Below are positions 23,718 to 31,970 of a stretch of DNA of 64,000 bases, one piece after another. The translations under genes and the position numbers were made by a program. Source of the stretch: CALLPQ01 sp039819545 (GTDB taxonomy: Bacteria; Pseudomonadota; Alphaproteobacteria; Caulobacterales; Parvularculaceae); assembly GCA_039819545.1 (NCBI GenBank), contig JBCBRS010000002.1, positions 248,001 to 312,000 of the forward strand. The letters run 5' to 3'. The notes below the pieces were generated by a model, which was given only the letters and a program-made list of their open reading frames with translations, was not told the DNA's origin and made no database searches. Positions within the stretch are counted from its first letter, which is position 1. Each line of letters begins with the position of its first letter.

Positions 23718-24008
23718 ATGTCGGTAGCTGTGCAATCATCCAGCGTCACCCAGCAGAAAGAGGCCTATATCATCGGACCGGATGGTACCCCTCTGACGCT
23801 TGCTGACCTACCTCCAAAAACAACCAAGCGCTGGGTGATCCGCCGCAAGGCAGAGGTCGTCATGGCCGTACGGGGCGGCCTCTTGACCCTTGAAGAAGCA
23901 TGCGACCGCTATTCGCTGACCGTAGAAGAATTCCTGTCCTGGCAAAAAGCGATTGAACAGTTCGGGATGAAGGGGTTGCGCGCCACCCGGGTGCAGCAAT
24001 ACCGTTAA
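23718..24008 (+). CDS. sciP: SciP, CtrA-inhibitory regulator (DUF1153)
   Basis: 96 aa. The sequence IIGPDGTPLTLADLPPKTTKRWVIRRKAEVV...GLLTLEEACDRYSLTVEEFLSWQ is the DUF1153 family, whose Caulobacter member SciP binds CtrA and blocks its activation of target promoters in the cell cycle. The C-terminal half is a helix-turn-helix. In Caulobacter sciP also sits by flagellar genes. A strong terminator follows. Confidence 0.95.
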   Translation: MSVAVQSSSVTQQKEAYIIGPDGTPLTLADLPPKTTKRWVIRRKAEVVMAVRGGLLTLEEACDRYSLTVEEFLSWQKAIEQFGMKGLRATRVQQYR

Positions 24009-24019
24009 CCCCTCCTTAA
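24005..24019. promoter_or_regulatory. Perfect CtrA-type box at the sciP stop codon
   Basis: TTAA-CCCCTCC-TTAA matches the full CtrA consensus TTAA-N7-TTAA. It overlaps the sciP stop and lies before the terminator, about 240 bp upstream of fliF. Confidence 0.5.
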
Positions 24020-24033
24020 ACCTTATACGGATG

Positions 24034-24068
24034 ATGCCACGCTTTTCACGCGTGGCATTTTCTTTTTA
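24034..24068 (+). terminator. Rho-independent terminator after sciP
   Basis: ATGCCACGC and GCGTGGCAT form a 9-bp stem with a 7-base loop, followed by TTTTCTTTTT. Confidence 0.92.
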
Positions 24069-24095
24069 AGCCGCGTCATCCGCCACCGGTACAAT

Positions 24096-24114
24096 CGTTT
24101 CCATTATGGAAACG
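24096..24114. promoter_or_regulatory. 19-base perfect palindrome upstream of fliF
   Basis: CGTTTCCATTATGGAAACG is symmetric about a single central T. It lies in the fliF control region, directly before the candidate FlbD site, and is a likely operator for an unidentified dimeric regulator. Confidence 0.55.
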
Positions 24115-24130
24115 GAATATTTACGTCGTC

Positions 24131-24148
24131 CCGGCAATATTTGCCCAG
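24131..24148. promoter_or_regulatory. Candidate FlbD-binding (ftr-like) site before fliF
   Basis: CCGGCAATATTTGCCC contains the dyad GGCAA-TAT-TTGCC. It resembles Caulobacter ftr elements; there, FlbD binding represses fliF while activating late genes. The match is by memory of the motif. Confidence 0.4.
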
Positions 24149-24258
24149 TCGCGGGACCGGTGGGCATGGATATTTCGATCCGAAGATAAGGATCGACTGA
24201 AAACCTACGCTATCCGTTTTTGCGGGCCTGCAAACAGCATTTCGTTGCGGATGGATTT

Positions 24259-25914
24259 GTGCGTAATTTATTGGCCTTCCTTGAAAACTTCGGACTTGCC
24301 CGGCTAGCGACCACGGTCGGTGTCACTGGCGGCGTGGCGCTTGCGCTAATCTTGATCATGGTACGGATCGGGGCGGAGCCCTATCAGATCCTCGCCACGG
24401 ACCTTGATTATGCCGATGCGCAAGCCGTGATTAGCGAGCTTGAACGCGGCGGGCAGGATTACCAGATGCGCGAGCACGGCGCACGGGTCTCCATCCTCGT
24501 GCCGCGCGACCGTGTAGGTACCATTCGTCTCTCCCTCGCGAGCGAAGGGCTCCTCAACAATTCCACCGTGGGATATGAGATTTTTGACAAACAGCAAAGC
24601 CTTGGCACCACAAGTTTTCAGCAGAATCTGAACAGGGTTCGCGCGCTGGAAGGGGAACTGGCACGCTCAGTCTCAGCCATTAGCGGCGTTCGTTCTGCGC
24701 GTGTGCATCTTGTTTTACCGGAGCGTGCTCTATTTGCGCGTGACCAGCAGCAGCCAAGCGCTTCTATCATGGTGGATGTGACAGGGCGGCTGGGCCAAGG
24801 GCCCATAGCCGCAATCACAAATCTCGTTGCCTCCGCAGTACCCGCGCTCTCCCCCAATCAGATCACCATTCTTGATAACCGTGGCAATCTCCTCGCAGCA
24901 GCGCACGAAATGAATAGCGAGGCGGCGCAAGGCGCGATGATCAGTGACCGGATGGCCGCTGCACAAACGCGTCTGCAGACAACGGTCAACGACCTGATTG
25001 GCAGAATTGTCGGCCCGGAAAATGTGCGTGCCAGGGTCGCAGCAGACTTTGACGTGAGCCGCGTGACCGAAACGGCGGAAATCGTTGACCCTGATAGTCA
25101 GGTTGTTCTTTCGTCAACCTTGATCGAGGAATCCGCTGACGACAACCGGCCCGCGCGCGGTGTAAGTGTGGGCAATGCGTTGCCGAATGCTACCATTTCA
25201 GACCAGATTGGTGATGCTGACCGGTCCCAAACGCGGCGTACCGAAGAAATCACCAATTATGAAATTACAAAGACGGTTCGCAATGCCGTGCGCGATCAAG
25301 GCCTTGTTCTCAACCGCGTCACTGTCGCCGTTGCGATCAATAATCGCGGCGACGATGGGACGATCACCCCGCTCAGTCCCGATACGATTGCCCGGCTTGA
25401 GGCCCTTGTAAAATCAGCAGTTGGCTTTGATGCCACCCGCGGGGATCAGGTTGATATTGTGGATGTTCCCTTCTCACCACTCACCGCAGATGTACCCGCC
25501 ACAGTTGCAGCGCCAAGCCCCAACGGTCCCCTTGCCGCTTTTTCCAGTACACGGATTGCAGAGCTAATCGCCCTTGGCCTTGTGGCCCTCGCGCTGATCT
25601 TTTTCGTGATCCGTCCCCTCTTCTTCGCTGGCCATCCCACAGCCAAAACCCAAATCGCACACAGAAATATAGGTACGGCACCGGGCGCAAACCAATCCGC
25701 ACGCACGGCGACACTTGAAGACGTAACGAGCAGTACGCAGACTGCTTCCATAGCCGATGGCACGGCCGGTGGTGATCTGGAGCAACGGATCGACATAGCC
25801 CAAGTCGAAGGCAAGGTGCGCGCTTCGTCGGTGAAGCGGGTGCAGGAAATTGTAACCGGGCATACGGAAGAATCCGCAACGATCCTGAAACAATGGATCA
25901 GGGAGGCCGTATGA
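24259..25914 (+). CDS. fliF: Flagellar MS-ring protein FliF
   Basis: 551 aa from the GTG at 24259; a TTG at 24220 would add 13 residues. It has two membrane segments (near residues 15-35 and 430-450) around a periplasmic YscJ/FliF domain (PYQILATDLDYADAQAVISELERGGQDY) and the FliF C-terminal domain. The cytoplasmic tail (to EESATILKQWIREAV) is the FliG-binding segment. It forms the base of the motor and export gate. The stop overlaps fliG by ATGA. Confidence 0.93.
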   Translation: MRNLLAFLENFGLARLATTVGVTGGVALALILIMVRIGAEPYQILATDLDYADAQAVISELERGGQDYQMREHGARVSILVPRDRVGTIRLSLASEGLLNNSTVGYEIFDKQQSLGTTSFQQNLNRVRALEGELARSVSAISGVRSARVHLVLPERALFARDQQQPSASIMVDVTGRLGQGPIAAITNLVASAVPALSPNQITILDNRGNLLAAAHEMNSEAAQGAMISDRMAAAQTRLQTTVNDLIGRIVGPENVRARVAADFDVSRVTETAEIVDPDSQVVLSSTLIEESADDNRPARGVSVGNALPNATISDQIGDADRSQTRRTEEITNYEITKTVRNAVRDQGLVLNRVTVAVAINNRGDDGTITPLSPDTIARLEALVKSAVGFDATRGDQVDIVDVPFSPLTADVPATVAAPSPNGPLAAFSSTRIAELIALGLVALALIFFVIRPLFFAGHPTAKTQIAHRNIGTAPGANQSARTATLEDVTSSTQTASIADGTAGGDLEQRIDIAQVEGKVRASSVKRVQEIVTGHTEESATILKQWIREAV

Positions 25915-26945
25915 ACGCGATCGTTCCTGCCGAAGCTGTGCCGTACGACGCGCAAGCGCTCACCGGACCTGAAAAGGCAGCGGTCATTATTCTTGCCCTT
26001 GGTGAGGAGAATGCCCGCCCCCTATGGGAAAGCTTTGATGAAGACGAACTGCGCGAAGTGACGCTCGCGATCACGCAGTTGGGCGCGGTGACCAGCACAA
26101 TGGTCGAGAGCCTGATGGTGGATTTTGTGGAGAATATTGCCCGTACTGGCCCGGTTTCGGGGTCTGCAGCGACGGCGCGGCGCATGCTTGAAAATATTCT
26201 GCCTAAGGATAAAGTTGATGCAATCCTTGCCGAGGTCAAAGGCCCCGCTGGTCGAACCATGTGGGACAAGCTCAGCAATGTGAACCCGGTCTTGCTTGCG
26301 CGCTACCTGTCAAAAGAGCATCCACAGACGATTGCCGTCGTTCTCTCGCGCATCAACCCTGACCATGCCGCGCAGGTGATTGCGAAAATGCCCGGCCCCA
26401 TGGCTGAAGAAACAGTCAACCGCATGCTGACCCTTGGTCCCGTTCAAAAGGACGTTCTGACCGAGATTGAACAGACCCTTCAGAATGAATTCATCACGTC
26501 CCTGACGGAAACGCAGGGTCACGACACGTTCGAAATGATGGCCGAAATTTTCAACTGCTTTGATCGCCAGACTGAACGCCGGTTTATGGAAACTTTGCGG
26601 GAAAAAAACCCTGAAGCGGCCGACCGAATCAAGGCTTTGATGGTGGTCTTTGAAGATCTTCTGCATATTGATGATCATGATGTCCAGATATTGCTACGCT
26701 ATCTTGATAAGTCGCAACTGGCTGTTGCCCTAAAAGGGGCGAATGACGAAGTCGCCAGTCTTTTCTTCCGCAATATGTCCGAGCGCGCGGCAAAAATCCT
26801 CCGCGACGATATTGATATCATGCGCCCGTTGCGCGCGCGCGAGGTAGAAGCGGTGCAACAGAAAATCGTTGAGATTGCCAAGCAACTGAACGATGAGGGA
26901 AAAATCTTCCTGTCAAAACGCAATGAGCATGAGGTGATATTCTGA
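25911..26945 (+). CDS. fliG: Flagellar motor switch protein FliG
   Basis: 344 aa from the ATG at 25911 overlapping the fliF stop. All three FliG domains are seen: N-terminal (TGPEKAAVIILALGEENARPLWE), middle (HPQTIAVVLSRINPDHAAQVI) and C-terminal with the charged torque helix (LLRYLDKSQLAVALKGANDEVASLFFRNMSERAAKIL). It links the MS ring to the C ring and to the stator. Confidence 0.96.
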   Translation: MNAIVPAEAVPYDAQALTGPEKAAVIILALGEENARPLWESFDEDELREVTLAITQLGAVTSTMVESLMVDFVENIARTGPVSGSAATARRMLENILPKDKVDAILAEVKGPAGRTMWDKLSNVNPVLLARYLSKEHPQTIAVVLSRINPDHAAQVIAKMPGPMAEETVNRMLTLGPVQKDVLTEIEQTLQNEFITSLTETQGHDTFEMMAEIFNCFDRQTERRFMETLREKNPEAADRIKALMVVFEDLLHIDDHDVQILLRYLDKSQLAVALKGANDEVASLFFRNMSERAAKILRDDIDIMRPLRAREVEAVQQKIVEIAKQLNDEGKIFLSKRNEHEVIF

Positions 26946-27637
26946 TGTCGCCTGCTACCCCTCTTGCCATAGACGATCTCCCCGACTGGACGGGTGACGA
27001 TGGTTTGCCATCGCTGCGCGAACACCGAAACGGGCCCAATATCGCGCCACCCACGTCAGCGATAGATCCAGTTGCCGAGGCCTTCGAAAAAGGCAGGGCG
27101 CAGGGCGTGCGCGAAGCTCACAAAGACCGCGCCGAAGACCGGTCCCGTGACGAAGCCCATCAACAGGCGATGGCCCGCGCCAAGGAGGCGCAATTGGCGC
27201 TTCTATCGCAGATCAGAACAAACCTTGAAGGCACTATCCTACCCACTATTCATGAGCATGAGGCGAGGATTCTTGAAACTTTGCGTCGGGTGATCGATAC
27301 GATTGAGGCACTCTTTCATAGCAGCCTTGATGCGCGTCTAAAGGAGCGCTGCCAGGCCTTGACTGCCGCGATTGACGCCATGGCGACGGGGACCGACGCG
27401 CCGACCATCACCCTTTACGTTCACCCGGATGATCTTGCCATCCTCGACGACGCCCTATCCAGCGCGAGCGACCTTTTATTGTGTGGCGATAAGACAATTC
27501 GTCAGGGTACTTGCAATGCATCGTGGCAGGGCGGTGAGATTGTTTTCGATCCTTTTGACCAGGCTACGCAGCTTTTGCACGCGCTTAGCGCGCAGCTGAC
27601 GCCGCCAACCCCGCTGGAGAGTGACAGTGACCACTGA
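26945..27637 (+). CDS. fliH: Flagellar export regulator FliH (FlbE)
   Basis: 230 aa, coupled to fliG as TGATG. The sequence is charged and helical in the first half (EKGRAQGVREAHKDRAEDRSRDEAHQQAMARAKEAQ) and has a FliH/VirE-like C-terminal domain. It binds the export ATPase FliI, whose gene is not in the window. The position between fliG and fliN matches flbE of Caulobacter. Confidence 0.85.
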   Translation: MSPATPLAIDDLPDWTGDDGLPSLREHRNGPNIAPPTSAIDPVAEAFEKGRAQGVREAHKDRAEDRSRDEAHQQAMARAKEAQLALLSQIRTNLEGTILPTIHEHEARILETLRRVIDTIEALFHSSLDARLKERCQALTAAIDAMATGTDAPTITLYVHPDDLAILDDALSSASDLLLCGDKTIRQGTCNASWQGGEIVFDPFDQATQLLHALSAQLTPPTPLESDSDH

Positions 27638-28055
27638 AAACACCGCCCACCCCGAGACGGACACCGATCTAGCCATTGATCCGCCAACCGATGACTTTGC
27701 AAGCGCGTTGGAGGAGTTCGAGGCTACTCTTGATCTGCCCGAAGAAGGGCCCGGCACCCAGCCCTCTGCCGATCCGATTTCCATGGACGAACTCTATGAC
27801 GTGCCGGTCACGGTGTCAGCCGTTCTCGGACGGCGGCGCATGGATGTGGCCAGTTTGCTTGATCTAGAGGCCGGTGCCCTCATCTACCTTGATCGCAAGG
27901 TTGGGGAACCCGTTGATCTTTATATCAACGAACAGCTGATTGCGCGCGGGGAATTGGTCATTATTGATGGTGGGCTTGGCATTTCCATGACTGAAATCAT
28001 CAACCCCAATGATACCGCCATTGCCCTGACCCAGATGCACGATGACAAGAGGTAA
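27621..28055 (+). CDS. fliN: Flagellar motor switch protein FliN
   Basis: 144 aa from GTG 27621; GTG 27627 is better spaced from GGAG. An acidic N-terminal tail of about 50 residues precedes the SpoA/FliN domain (YDVPVTVSAVLGRRRMDVASLLDLEAGALIYLDRKVGEPVDLYINEQLIARGELVIIDGGLGISMTEI). It forms the C-ring base. It overlaps fliH by 17 bases. Confidence 0.95.
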   Translation: MTVTTENTAHPETDTDLAIDPPTDDFASALEEFEATLDLPEEGPGTQPSADPISMDELYDVPVTVSAVLGRRRMDVASLLDLEAGALIYLDRKVGEPVDLYINEQLIARGELVIIDGGLGISMTEIINPNDTAIALTQMHDDKR

Positions 28056-28058
28056 ACC

Positions 28059-29423
28059 ATGCGCTTACTGATTATCGGCCATCAATCCTCCGAGCTTTCT
28101 GCCGCAGCGCGTATCGCCCTTGACGCGGGCGCCAAGGTCTCGCTCGTTGGATCAATTGAGCAAGCAATGGCAACCATTCGAAAGGGTGGCGGGGCCGAGC
28201 TTGCCATGATCGACATGCGGTTTGATGTGGCGCGGTTTGTCTCCATGCTGGCGACCGAGCGCTTCGCCCTGCCGGTCGTGGCCTGCGGTATTGATTCCGA
28301 TGCGGACGCGGCAGTGGCGGCCATCAAAGCTGGGGCGCAGGAATTTGTTCCCCTGCCCCCCGATGCGGAGTTGATTGCAGCTATCCTAGAAGCCGTTGTG
28401 GCAGAAAAGGACGACATCCTCGCCTGTGACCCCACCATGAAGAAAGTGATCGCCCTTGCCGATCAAATCGCCGCCTCCGAAGCGTCGGTTCTGATCACGG
28501 GCGAATCCGGTGTGGGTAAGGAAGTCATCGCCACCTACCTCCACAAAAAATCGAAACGCAGCGATGCGCCCTTCATCTCGATCAACTGCGCGGCAATTCC
28601 CGACAATCTTCTGGAATCAGAGTTGTTTGGCCATGAGAAAGGCGCCTTTACCGGCGCCGTGGCGCGGCGCATCGGTAAGTTTGAGGAGGCGCAGGGCGGC
28701 ACGCTGCTCCTCGATGAAATTTCCGAAATGGATGTGCGGTTGCAGGCAAAACTGCTCCGGGTTTTACAGGAACGTGTTGTTGATCGTTTGGGGGGGCGCC
28801 AGTCTATCCCCGTGGATATCCGTATTCTTGCCACGTCGAACCGCCACCTCGATAAAGCCGTTGCCGATGGGACCTTTCGCGAGGACCTTCTCTTCCGCCT
28901 CAATGTGGTCAACCTTAAAGTACCACCGTTGCGTGATCGGCCCATGGATATTCTTCTGCTGGCTGATCATTTTGCCAAGAAATATGCCGCCCTGAACAGT
29001 TGCCCCGACCGGCCCCTGTCGGAAGGCGCCCGTGCAGAAATCATGAATGCAGCCTGGCCGGGTAATGTGCGGGAACTTGAAAATGCAATCCACCGCGCGG
29101 TTTTGCTGGCCGCGGGCGACAAGATTGAGGCCGATGCTATTCGCTTGCCCGACGGGTCAGCGATGCGCCCTGCGATCCACACCCTTCAAGCCGCAGATGC
29201 ACAGGGTGATGACGCTTTTGCTGCAGGGACGCTGGTAGGGCGGCGTGTTGCGGATGTGGAACGCGATCTGATCATCAACACGCTCGACCATTGTTTCGGC
29301 AATCGCACCCACGCCGCGAATATTCTGGGTATTTCAATCCGTACCCTGCGTAATAAGCTCAAAACTTATGCGCAGGAAGGCGTCAATGTGCCACCGGCTG
29401 GTGACCTGCGCGCGCACGGATGA
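28059..29423 (+). CDS. flbD: FlbD, sigma-54-dependent flagellar transcription activator
   Basis: 454 aa. A receiver-like domain (1-120) opens MRLLIIGHQSSEL and lacks the paired acidic residues of standard receivers, as in Caulobacter FlbD. The AAA+ domain has GESGVGKE (148-155) and the sigma-54-contacting GAFTGA (195-200). The C-terminal Fis-type helix-turn-helix reads GNRTHAANILGISIRTLRNKLK. It should activate the two GG-N10-GC promoters here and may repress fliF. The overall match to Caulobacter FlbD is close along the full length. Confidence 0.95.
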   Translation: MRLLIIGHQSSELSAAARIALDAGAKVSLVGSIEQAMATIRKGGGAELAMIDMRFDVARFVSMLATERFALPVVACGIDSDADAAVAAIKAGAQEFVPLPPDAELIAAILEAVVAEKDDILACDPTMKKVIALADQIAASEASVLITGESGVGKEVIATYLHKKSKRSDAPFISINCAAIPDNLLESELFGHEKGAFTGAVARRIGKFEEAQGGTLLLDEISEMDVRLQAKLLRVLQERVVDRLGGRQSIPVDIRILATSNRHLDKAVADGTFREDLLFRLNVVNLKVPPLRDRPMDILLLADHFAKKYAALNSCPDRPLSEGARAEIMNAAWPGNVRELENAIHRAVLLAAGDKIEADAIRLPDGSAMRPAIHTLQAADAQGDDAFAAGTLVGRRVADVERDLIINTLDHCFGNRTHAANILGISIRTLRNKLKTYAQEGVNVPPAGDLRAHG

Positions 29424-29433
29424 GGGGGCTAGC

Positions 29434-29847
29434 ATGAAGTACAAGGTCTATAAGGAAAGTCCGTTACCGGACGTTGACTGGCAAAAGCTGCGGAAGCGGA
29501 TCGAAAAACCAATCACCAGCTATCAACACCGCCATGACCCGCTTTACTATGATGACGAGGATATCTGGTTCTGGCACCGTGAGACGCGCAAGCGGGTTGC
29601 CTTTGTCGATATTGATAAAGTCGAAAAAGCAACCTTGCATGGCTTTGGCAAAATGGTGCGTCTCACCTATTTGCGCGGCAAAGGGCCGGCGGAAAACGGC
29701 AAGCCAGCGCAATTCCATTTGATTGATGTGGCGTCCCTCAACCGGTCGCCAGCAGAGATAGCGGCTGACCTGCGTGAACGGGTGACCGAGGCCCATACGC
29801 GCGTTATCAAGGCGCAACCAAAACGCCGCTTTAATGCCGATGACTGA
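29434..29847 (+). CDS. Conserved-looking hypothetical in flagellar operon
   Basis: 137 aa from the ATG at 29434, after a GAGGGGG ribosome-binding site. It is soluble and rich in charged and aromatic residues (YYDDEDIWFWHRETRKRVAFVDIDKVEKATLHGFGKMVRLTY), with a hint of a PH-like or beta-barrel fold. It overlaps flhA by 14 bases and is tightly placed between flbD and flhA, so a flagellar or related role is likely but unproven. The family is not recognised. Confidence 0.75.
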   Translation: MKYKVYKESPLPDVDWQKLRKRIEKPITSYQHRHDPLYYDDEDIWFWHRETRKRVAFVDIDKVEKATLHGFGKMVRLTYLRGKGPAENGKPAQFHLIDVASLNRSPAEIAADLRERVTEAHTRVIKAQPKRRFNADD

Positions 29848-31954
29848 GCAAACGGTATCGCGTCTGCGCTTGCCCCGTGGCCTTGCCGGACTTGGCGGCG
29901 TTAATGGGCTTGTCCACACAGATATGATTTTGGCGGGCGCGGTCCTTGCCATTCTGACCCTTCTGTTTTTTCCAGCGCCAAGTTGGCTCCTCGATATTTT
30001 GCTGGCGATTTCCATCACCTTTTCCGTCATGGTCCTGATGACGGCGCTTTTTACCCGGCGCGCCCTTGAGTTCTCGACCTTTCCGGCGATCCTGTTGATT
30101 GCAACCCTCTTGCGTCTATCGCTGAATATCGCCTCGACGCGGCTGATTTTGTCGAGCGGCAATGAAGGCACCTCCGCCGCTGGCCGGATCATTGAGGCGT
30201 TCGGGACGTTCGTCATGCAAGGCAACACGGTTATCGGGATGATCGTTTTTGCGATCCTGGTGATCGTAAACTTCGTTGTCATCACCAAAGGCTCTGGCCG
30301 CATTGCCGAAGTGGCAGCACGGTTTTCTCTTGATGCGCTGCCCGGCAAGCAGATGGCGATTGACGCGGACCTGTCCGCGGGGCTGATCAGCGAAACCGAT
30401 GCCCGCGAGCGCCGCAAAACCTTGGAGGCGGAGTCAACGTTTTTCGGGGCCATGGATGGGGCCTCAAAGTTTGTGCGCGGTGACGCGGTGGCGGGCCTCC
30501 TGATCACTTTTATCAATCTGATCGGTGGGATCATTATTGGGATGGCGCAGCAGGGCATGAGCCTTGGGGCCGCGGGTCAATCCTACAGCCTACTGACCAT
30601 TGGTGATGGGCTGGTCAGTCAGATCCCTGCCCTGATCATTTCAATTGCGGCGGGTCTTCTGGTCTCGAAAGCCGGGGTTGACGGCGCCGCCGACCGCGCC
30701 ATGGGCACGCAATTTACCATGTATCCGCGCGCGCTTGCCATGGTGAGTGCCGTGCTGCTGATCCTGGCGGTTTTGCCAGGCATGCCGGTGCTCGTTTTTC
30801 TGACACTGTCGATCCTGTTCGCTGGCGGGGCATGGCTTGCCAACCGGGCCCTTGCCCGTGCGCAGACCCAGACCGACGATACCCTTGCCGCCAACTCAGC
30901 ACCGATCGATGACAGCCCCGACCACATGCTGGCCATGGATGATTTGCGGATTGAGGTTGGCTATGGCCTTCTGCCCATCGTCAACCCCGCAGACGGCCCG
31001 GGCCTGACGGAGAAGATCAAAGCCTTGCGTAAGGCAATCGCCCAAGAGCTTGGCTTTGTAACGCCGCCAATCCGTATACTGGATAATCTGCGGTTAGACG
31101 CAAACAGCTATGTCATCTATCTCAAAGAACAGGAGATTGCGCGCGGCGATGTGCGCCCGGGCCAGTTTCTGGCCATGGACCCCGCTGGCGGGCGGATTAA
31201 CCTGATAGGCGAACCCACAAAAGAGCCGGCGTTCGGTCTCGACGCCCTGTGGATTGACGACAGCCAACGCGATCAGGCGAGCCTTTCCGGCCTGACCGTT
31301 GTTGATGCGGCAACAGTGATGACAACCCACGTGACCGAAGTGATCAAGACTGAGGCGCCGGCACTGCTTTCTTATGCAGAAACCAAAGGGCTGCTGAATG
31401 CACTCCCGGAAAAACATCAGGCGCTGGTCTCTGACCTGATCCCGGCGATTGCCAGCGTGACGACGGTGCAGCGGGTCCTGCAACGGCTTCTTACCGAACG
31501 TGTTTCAATCCGCGACTTGCCAACAATTCTGGAAGCATTGGCCGAACGGGCACCGCAAACGAGCGACATCACCGCTTTGGGCGAACATGTGCGCACCCGT
31601 TTAGGGCGACAAATCCTCGCCGGCCTCGCCGAACCGGGCGGGGAGACGGCCATTTTGATGCTCTCACCCGCCTGGGAACAGGAATTTCACGCGGCGCTGA
31701 CACCGGAAGACGGCGCCCCCACTACAGCGCCTCAATTGGCGATGGCGCCATCGAAAGTGCAGGAATTCGTGGCTGTCAGCCTTGCCGCCCTTGAAAAAGC
31801 GGCTGTTGAAGGGGTGAGTGCGGCCATTGTCACCAGCGCTACGGCACGCCCCTTTGTGCGCTCCATCATGGAGCGGGTCCGAGCCCAAACATCTGTGCTT
31901 TCACAAAATGAAATTCACCCGCATACTAGGCTTCGGAGTATGGGACAGATCTGA
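29834..31954 (+). CDS. flhA: Flagellar export gate protein FlhA
   Basis: 706 aa from ATG 29834, or from ATG 29840. Seven to eight membrane segments occupy residues about 25-340, with the FHIPEP region (STFPAILLIATLLRLSLNIASTRLIL) and GSGRIAEVAARFSLDALPGKQMAIDADL. The cytoplasmic C-terminal domain (about 365-706) binds export chaperones. It forms the nonameric export gate ring. Confidence 0.97.
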   Translation: MPMTEQTVSRLRLPRGLAGLGGVNGLVHTDMILAGAVLAILTLLFFPAPSWLLDILLAISITFSVMVLMTALFTRRALEFSTFPAILLIATLLRLSLNIASTRLILSSGNEGTSAAGRIIEAFGTFVMQGNTVIGMIVFAILVIVNFVVITKGSGRIAEVAARFSLDALPGKQMAIDADLSAGLISETDARERRKTLEAESTFFGAMDGASKFVRGDAVAGLLITFINLIGGIIIGMAQQGMSLGAAGQSYSLLTIGDGLVSQIPALIISIAAGLLVSKAGVDGAADRAMGTQFTMYPRALAMVSAVLLILAVLPGMPVLVFLTLSILFAGGAWLANRALARAQTQTDDTLAANSAPIDDSPDHMLAMDDLRIEVGYGLLPIVNPADGPGLTEKIKALRKAIAQELGFVTPPIRILDNLRLDANSYVIYLKEQEIARGDVRPGQFLAMDPAGGRINLIGEPTKEPAFGLDALWIDDSQRDQASLSGLTVVDAATVMTTHVTEVIKTEAPALLSYAETKGLLNALPEKHQALVSDLIPAIASVTTVQRVLQRLLTERVSIRDLPTILEALAERAPQTSDITALGEHVRTRLGRQILAGLAEPGGETAILMLSPAWEQEFHAALTPEDGAPTTAPQLAMAPSKVQEFVAVSLAALEKAAVEGVSAAIVTSATARPFVRSIMERVRAQTSVLSQNEIHPHTRLRSMGQI

Positions 31955-31970
31955 AGAGTGAATTTGGGTT

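Noticed and set aside
24005..24019. Treating the perfect CtrA box as the proven fliF promoter
   Set aside because: A strong terminator lies between it and fliF, so a direct role for fliF is not certain.
29464..30558. 364-aa minus-strand ORF across the hypothetical and flhA
   Set aside because: Antisense to the well-supported flhA; composition typical of shadow frames.
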